Assembly: GCA_029213005.1 (NCBI GenBank)
Contig: JARGPI010000017.1
Coordinates: 62,001 to 126,000, forward strand
DNA length: 64,000 nucleotides
Source: Verrucomicrobiales bacterium
GTDB lineage: Bacteria > Verrucomicrobiota > Verrucomicrobiia > Verrucomicrobiales > DEV007
Reading direction: 5' to 3'
The notes under the pieces are model-generated. The model was not told the origin of the DNA. It ran no database searches and saw only the letters and a list, made by a program, of their open reading frames with translations. The translations under genes were made by a program, and so were the position numbers. The first letter of the stretch is position 1, and the number at the start of each line of letters is the position of its first letter. Positions 60,369-64,000 of the stretch are shown here, piece by piece.

Positions 60369-61139
60369 ATGAATCTCGAGTGGATTAATGACGTAACCTT
60401 TATGCATGAAATCGCCTCCAAGCACGGGCTGATTGGAAATCACATGCTGGCGATTGTGCATTGGTTCATGCTGTTCCTTTTTATTGGGTGGTCGATCTTT
60501 CTGGGGATCATTCTTTATAAATTCCGCGCCAAGAAGAACCCAAAGGCAAATTATCACGGGATCACTTCTCACTTTTCGACTCACATTGAGGTTGGAGTGG
60601 TGATTGTGGAGATTGTGTTGTTGATGGGATTTGCGTTTCCTCTCTGGGCAAAGCGGGTCGATCTTGATGAGCGTCCTACCGGTGACGACGTTGTGAATCT
60701 GCGGGCTGTCGGTGAGCAGTATCGCTGGAATTTCCATTACGCAGGTGCTGATAAGACGGTGGGGATCACTTCCTACGAGAGAATCAACAGCGGTAGCAAT
60801 CCGATCGGGCTGGTGGCTGAAGATCCAAACGCTAAAGATGACTTCGTTTCCACTCGTGAACTGGTCCTTCCTAAAGGTCGTCCCTGTGTGATTCAGGTGA
60901 CCTCGAAAGATGTGATTCACGGACTCGCGATCATTCCGATGTTTGTTCAGCAGGACGCGATTCCAGGGCAGGAAATTCCAATGTGGTTTGTCCCGACCAA
61001 GACGGGCACCTGGGATATTGTCTGTGCTCAGCTCTGTGGCGCCAGCCATGCTAAGATGACTGCGACAATCGAAGTCAAATCTTCTGAGGAGTTCGATGAG
61101 TGGTATGCTGAGCAGAGACCCCTCCTCCCACAGGACTAA
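60369..61139 (+). CDS. ctaC: Cytochrome c oxidase subunit II
   Basis: 256 residues, two membrane helices (about 30-50 and 73-98) and a periplasmic cupredoxin domain with GEQYRWNFHYAG and CuA ligands CAQLCGASHAKM (two Cys, His, Met) plus the upstream His in KDVIHGLAI. It accepts electrons from cytochrome c and passes them to haem a. It has no fused cytochrome domain, so an external c-type cytochrome is needed, in line with the cytochrome genes upstream. Its place at the end of the operon, not in front of ctaD, is uncommon. It starts 50 bases after the small protein. Confidence 0.95.
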   Translation: MNLEWINDVTFMHEIASKHGLIGNHMLAIVHWFMLFLFIGWSIFLGIILYKFRAKKNPKANYHGITSHFSTHIEVGVVIVEIVLLMGFAFPLWAKRVDLDERPTGDDVVNLRAVGEQYRWNFHYAGADKTVGITSYERINSGSNPIGLVAEDPNAKDDFVSTRELVLPKGRPCVIQVTSKDVIHGLAIIPMFVQQDAIPGQEIPMWFVPTKTGTWDIVCAQLCGASHAKMTATIEVKSSEEFDEWYAEQRPLLPQD

Positions 61140-61206
61140 TTCCGGCACGGGATTTCCGGGCATATTTCCACTTCCAGATTGGGTCGAGAGGAGTTAATCT
61201 CTGTTC

Positions 61207-62181
61207 ATGCCTCTTCTCGAAGTCCGCAACCTAAAGACCTATTTTCACACTCGGGAAGGGGTCGTGCGAGCAGTCGACGGCGTTTCTTTCGATGTCGAAA
61301 AGGGTGAGACCGTAGGAATTGTCGGAGAGTCAGGTTCCGGGAAGTCGGTAACCTGTTATTCGCTACTGCAGCTTATCCCTCGTCCTCCGGGTCGGATTGA
61401 GGGCGGACAGGCAATGTTTGACGGCAAAAACCTTCTCAAATTGTCTGAAGAGGAGATGCGAAAGATTCGGGGGCACAAGATCGGGATGATCTTTCAAGAT
61501 CCGATGACTTCCCTGAATCCCTACATGAAGATATCGTCTCAACTCATTGAGCCGTTGCAACTTCACAAAGGCATGGGCAAAACTGAAGCTCTCGAGCGGG
61601 CGGTTGCGGAGCTCGATGCGGTGGGGATTCCCGATGCGAAAAGCCGGATCGACAGTTATCCCCACGAATTCTCGGGCGGGATGCGGCAAAGGGTCATGAT
61701 CGCAATGGCAATGATCTCCAGACCCGAAATCATCATTGCTGACGAACCAACGACCGCTCTGGATGTCACCATTCAAAAGCAGGTCCTCGATTTGATCAAA
61801 ACTCGACAGGAAGACCTCGGGACGGCGGTTATCTTTATCACCCATGACCTCGCTGTGGTTTCGGAGGTTTGCGATCGGGTCAACGTGATGTATGCCGGAC
61901 GTTTTGTGGAATGCGCACCGGTCGAAGCCATTTTTACGGAGCCGCGTCATCCATACACCCAGGCGCTTCAAAAATCGATTCCGGCGCTGCAGGAAAAGGG
62001 CGAAGATCTCTACACCATTCCGGGGCTACCGCCGGATTTGACCAAACCGATCGGTGGCTGCGCTTTTGCTCCGCGATGTGAGTTTGCCGTGGAGAACTGT
62101 GCTCACGGTTGGCAGCCCAAGCTGGTGGAAACCGGGCCCAATCACTGGGTTCAACATTGCCGGGGATGTGTTACCGTTTAG
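61207..62181 (+). CDS. Oligopeptide/dipeptide ABC transporter ATPase, OppD/DppD type
   Basis: 324 residues. Walker A GESGSGKS, Q-loop IGMIFQDPMTSLNP, signature FSGGMRQRVMIAMAM, Walker B IIIADEPTTALDV, and the C-terminal oligopeptide motif with cysteines CAFAPRCEFAVENC for an iron-sulfur cluster found in this group. Together with the OppF-like neighbour it powers uptake of peptides or nickel. No permease or binding protein is in the window. Separated by 67 bases from coxB. Confidence 0.92.
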   Translation: MPLLEVRNLKTYFHTREGVVRAVDGVSFDVEKGETVGIVGESGSGKSVTCYSLLQLIPRPPGRIEGGQAMFDGKNLLKLSEEEMRKIRGHKIGMIFQDPMTSLNPYMKISSQLIEPLQLHKGMGKTEALERAVAELDAVGIPDAKSRIDSYPHEFSGGMRQRVMIAMAMISRPEIIIADEPTTALDVTIQKQVLDLIKTRQEDLGTAVIFITHDLAVVSEVCDRVNVMYAGRFVECAPVEAIFTEPRHPYTQALQKSIPALQEKGEDLYTIPGLPPDLTKPIGGCAFAPRCEFAVENCAHGWQPKLVETGPNHWVQHCRGCVTV

Positions 62182-62193
62182 TCAGGGAGAAAA

Positions 62194-62988
62194 ATGGCTT
62201 ATCTGGAACTCGAAAATCTCACGAAGCACTTCCGGCGCCGCACCGGATTGTTCACGCCGCCGGAAATCGTAAAGGCAGTTGATCACGTCGATCTCTCGAT
62301 AAATGAAGGGGAGATCATCGGTTTGGTCGGTGAGTCCGGATGTGGGAAATCAACGTTATCGCGATTGATCATGCAGCTGCTCATGCCGACTGAAGGCAGC
62401 GTGGTGCTCCAGGGGAAACGTCTGGCCGATCTGACGCCCGAAGAAATTCGGAAACGGCGGCGGGATTTTCAGATGATCTTTCAGGATCCCTACGCGTCAC
62501 TCAATCCGCGAATGACGATCTTTTCGACAATCGCTGAAGCCGTTCTGACGCGTCATCCGGATTTGGGGAAAGATTGGGATAAACTGACCGCTCAGGTTTC
62601 ACTTTTGATGGAGCAGGTTGGGCTCGATTCTCGATATATCCGGAAATATCCACATGAATTTTCCGGAGGGCAAAGACAGCGTATCGCTATCGCCAGAGCT
62701 CTCGCGACAGAGCCGAAGTTGATCATCGCTGATGAACCGGTTTCGGCCCTCGATGTTTCAATTCAGTCCCAGATCCTGAATTTGCTACGGCATCTCCAGC
62801 GGGATTTGAATTTGACCATGATTTTTATTACGCACGATCTGTCAGTGGTCAGATACATTGCTGATCGAATTGCGGTGATGGAGAAGGGCAAAATTGTTGA
62901 GCTGGGAGAGTCCGAATCGGTCTTCAAAAATCCTCAAAGCCCTTGCGCACAGGTGCTTCTGAATGCGATTCCGAAAATCCAATTTTAG
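62194..62988 (+). CDS. Oligopeptide/dipeptide ABC transporter ATPase, OppF/DppF type
   Basis: 264 residues. Walker A GESGCGKST, Q-loop FQMIFQDPYASLNPRM, signature FSGGQRQRIAIARAL, Walker B LIIADEPVSALDVS, switch FITHDLSVV. The C-terminal oligopeptide tail with cysteines is missing, so it is shorter than OppF (about 330). It follows the OppD-type gene by 12 bases, forming the paired ATPases of one importer. Confidence 0.92.
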   Translation: MAYLELENLTKHFRRRTGLFTPPEIVKAVDHVDLSINEGEIIGLVGESGCGKSTLSRLIMQLLMPTEGSVVLQGKRLADLTPEEIRKRRRDFQMIFQDPYASLNPRMTIFSTIAEAVLTRHPDLGKDWDKLTAQVSLLMEQVGLDSRYIRKYPHEFSGGQRQRIAIARALATEPKLIIADEPVSALDVSIQSQILNLLRHLQRDLNLTMIFITHDLSVVRYIADRIAVMEKGKIVELGESESVFKNPQSPCAQVLLNAIPKIQF

Positions 62989-63083
62989 TTCTTAACAGAA
63001 AAGGACTGTTAGGTGGGCCTAAGCGAATCGGCGCCCGGTTGGATTCATCATGGTAATTTTCATAAAAGATGCTTTATTATGGT

Positions 63084-63329
63084 ATGAAATCGTTAATTAA
63101 GACGATCTGTTTACCAGCCATAACGATCCTCTCATTCTTCGGGCTGACCTCCTGCCAATCCAGTCACGTCAGTCAATCCGGTCATTCGGGACCATCAAAC
63201 TCATCGGTAGTTGATATGTCTCTTTTTCCCGACTCCAGAACTCTACCGATCAGCAAAAAGAAAAAGCGCGGAGAGCTTTCGGTTGATAAGACGATTTCGC
63301 TTCCCAAACCGGATAGTACCGACCGCTAA
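63084..63329 (+). CDS. Small putative lipoprotein
   Basis: 81 residues from ATG 63084 (ATG 63069 adds five). A Lys-containing signal and hydrophobic core lead to LTSC (FFGLTSCQSS), a lipobox. The mature ~57 residues are rich in Ser and Lys with no Cys, no known domain. Function unknown. Confidence 0.62.
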   Translation: MKSLIKTICLPAITILSFFGLTSCQSSHVSQSGHSGPSNSSVVDMSLFPDSRTLPISKKKKRGELSVDKTISLPKPDSTDR

Positions 63330-63399
63330 GTTTCGGTCGCTGGGGTTTCGCTTAGTTTTCGTGTGCGCTCCACTTTAGTTCGCGACGAAGCGCAAAAAC

Positions 63400-63429
63400 A
63401 AAAACGACCTCCGATTTGAGGCCGTTTTT
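63400..63429. terminator. Bidirectional intrinsic terminator
   Basis: AAAAACGACCTC (63400-63411) pairs with GAGGCCGTTTTT (63418-63429) except for one mismatch, 6-base loop, with A/T tracts on both sides (GTTTTTGTTTTTG on the minus strand). It serves the convergent lipoprotein and accD genes. Confidence 0.8.
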
Positions 63430-63464
63430 AAAAATCAGTGTGATGAGATCTGAAGTCCCGCGGA

Positions 63465-64000
63465 TTAGGCGGCCTTCGAATCACTCTTGCCTGCCAACAT
63501 GAAGTTGAGCAGATTTCCGAGAGTTTCTCTCATGTTTCCGCGATCGAGAATCATGTCGATCAGACCGTGCTCTTTCATAAATTCCGCAGTCTGGAAGCCG
63601 GGAGGCAGGTTCTGATGAGTGGTTTCTTTCACCACGCGCGGACCGGCGAAGCCGATCATACATTTTGGTTCTGCGACAATGATGTCCCCCAGAGTTGCGA
63701 AACTGGCGGTGACACCACCAGTGGTTGGGTGAGTGAGAACTGAGATGTAAGGGAGACCCGCTTCTGAGTGCCTGGCGAGCGCTCCACTGGTCTTAGCCAT
63801 CTGCATCAGGCTCAGAATACCTTCGTGCATTCTGGCCCCACCGGAAGCACAAACCAGCACAAGGCCACGCTCTTCTGCGGTGGCGAGTTCGATCGCCCGG
63901 GTAATTTTTTCTCCGGAAACGGAGCCCATACTGGCAGCGAGGAAACGGAAATCCATGACCCCAATCGCAACCGGTGCGCCGACAATCGATCCGCGTCCGG
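63465..64000 (-). CDS. accD: Acetyl-CoA carboxylase carboxyltransferase beta subunit (C-terminal part)
   Basis: 178 residues of the C-terminal half; the frame runs through the right edge of the window, so the zinc-finger N-terminus is missing. Visible are GRGSIVGAPVAIGVMDFRF, SMGSVSGEKITRAIE, LVLVCASGGARMHEGILSLMQMAKTSGAL, and TTGGVTASFATLGDIIVAEPKCMIGFAGPRVV, the oxyanion-hole and CoA parts of the carboxyltransferase. It transfers CO2 from carboxybiotin to acetyl-CoA, the first step of fatty acid synthesis, together with AccA. Confidence 0.95.
   Translation of the reverse strand, partial: GRGSIVGAPVAIGVMDFRFLAASMGSVSGEKITRAIELATAEERGLVLVCASGGARMHEGILSLMQMAKTSGALARHSEAGLPYISVLTHPTTGGVTASFATLGDIIVAEPKCMIGFAGPRVVKETTHQNLPPGFQTAEFMKEHGLIDMILDRGNMRETLGNLLNFMLAGKSDSKAA

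Overview
The window looks like a chromosomal segment of a Verrucomicrobiota bacterium (PVC superphylum), possibly an Opitutales/Puniceicoccaceae-like marine polysaccharide degrader; the class is only a guess. Pointers are a beta-propeller/cytochrome c protein of the Pirellula/Verrucomicrobium type, an FGly-type sulfatase beside a sialidase-like protein, alternative complex III (ACIII) in place of bc1, a TtpC/DUF3450-type TonB system, and weak Shine-Dalgarno use. No rRNA, tRNA, CRISPR array, insertion sequence or prophage was seen, and no gap between genes exceeds 300 bases.

Layout. 1-7.8 kb: sialidase end, sulfatase, HlyD-type adaptor, toroid-repeat protein, ABC-3 metal permease, LolD/MacB-type ATPase and PaaK-like ligase. 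7.9-14.6 kb: a propeller-cytochrome-OmpA fusion, a transglutaminase-like/HhH protein, a MATE exporter and a small secreted protein. 14.6-25 kb: UvrD helicase, DUF4870, queC-queF, a lipoprotein, mannonate dehydratase, SYLF protein, DUF3754 protein, an esterase and a beta-barrel protein. 25.1-28.9 kb: a compact version of the uncharacterised Salmonella STM4011-STM4015 set (LRR protein, HAD hydrolase, STM4013-like hydrolase, STM4012-like radical SAM enzyme). 28.9-37.2 kb: a minimal AraC-type regulator, a TonB-dependent receptor and a complete DUF3450-TtpC-ExbB-ExbD-TonB-TPR energising operon. 37.25-37.61 kb: a thioredoxin-like gene with an in-frame TGA giving a Sec-x-x-Cys motif and a SECIS-like hairpin, i.e. 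a probable selenoprotein. 37.7-43.7 kb: AI-2E transporter, BatA/VWA protein, membrane TIR protein and PcfJ-like protein.

43.9-61.1 kb is one long respiratory operon: ACIII (actABCDEF), a Lys/Ala/Pro-rich membrane protein, a CcoN-like subunit that has lost the catalytic histidines, a CcoO-like and a monohaem cytochrome c, then an aa3-type oxidase (subunits I, III, IV, two small membrane proteins, II). The gene order suggests quinol oxidation by ACIII, electron transfer through the CcoO-like and monohaem cytochromes, and oxygen reduction by the aa3 oxidase in a supercomplex. A perfect CRP-like palindrome lies directly before actA. The window ends with two oligopeptide-transporter ATPases, a small lipoprotein, a bidirectional terminator and the 3' part of accD.

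Four loci at gene borders carry a dispersed element made of two or three copies of a 14-bp unit (core GTAC-CCT/AGG-GTAC) always phased at 22 bp. It is one of the more unusual signals here, with the probable selenoprotein, the STM401x-like cluster and the histidine-less CcoN homologue.
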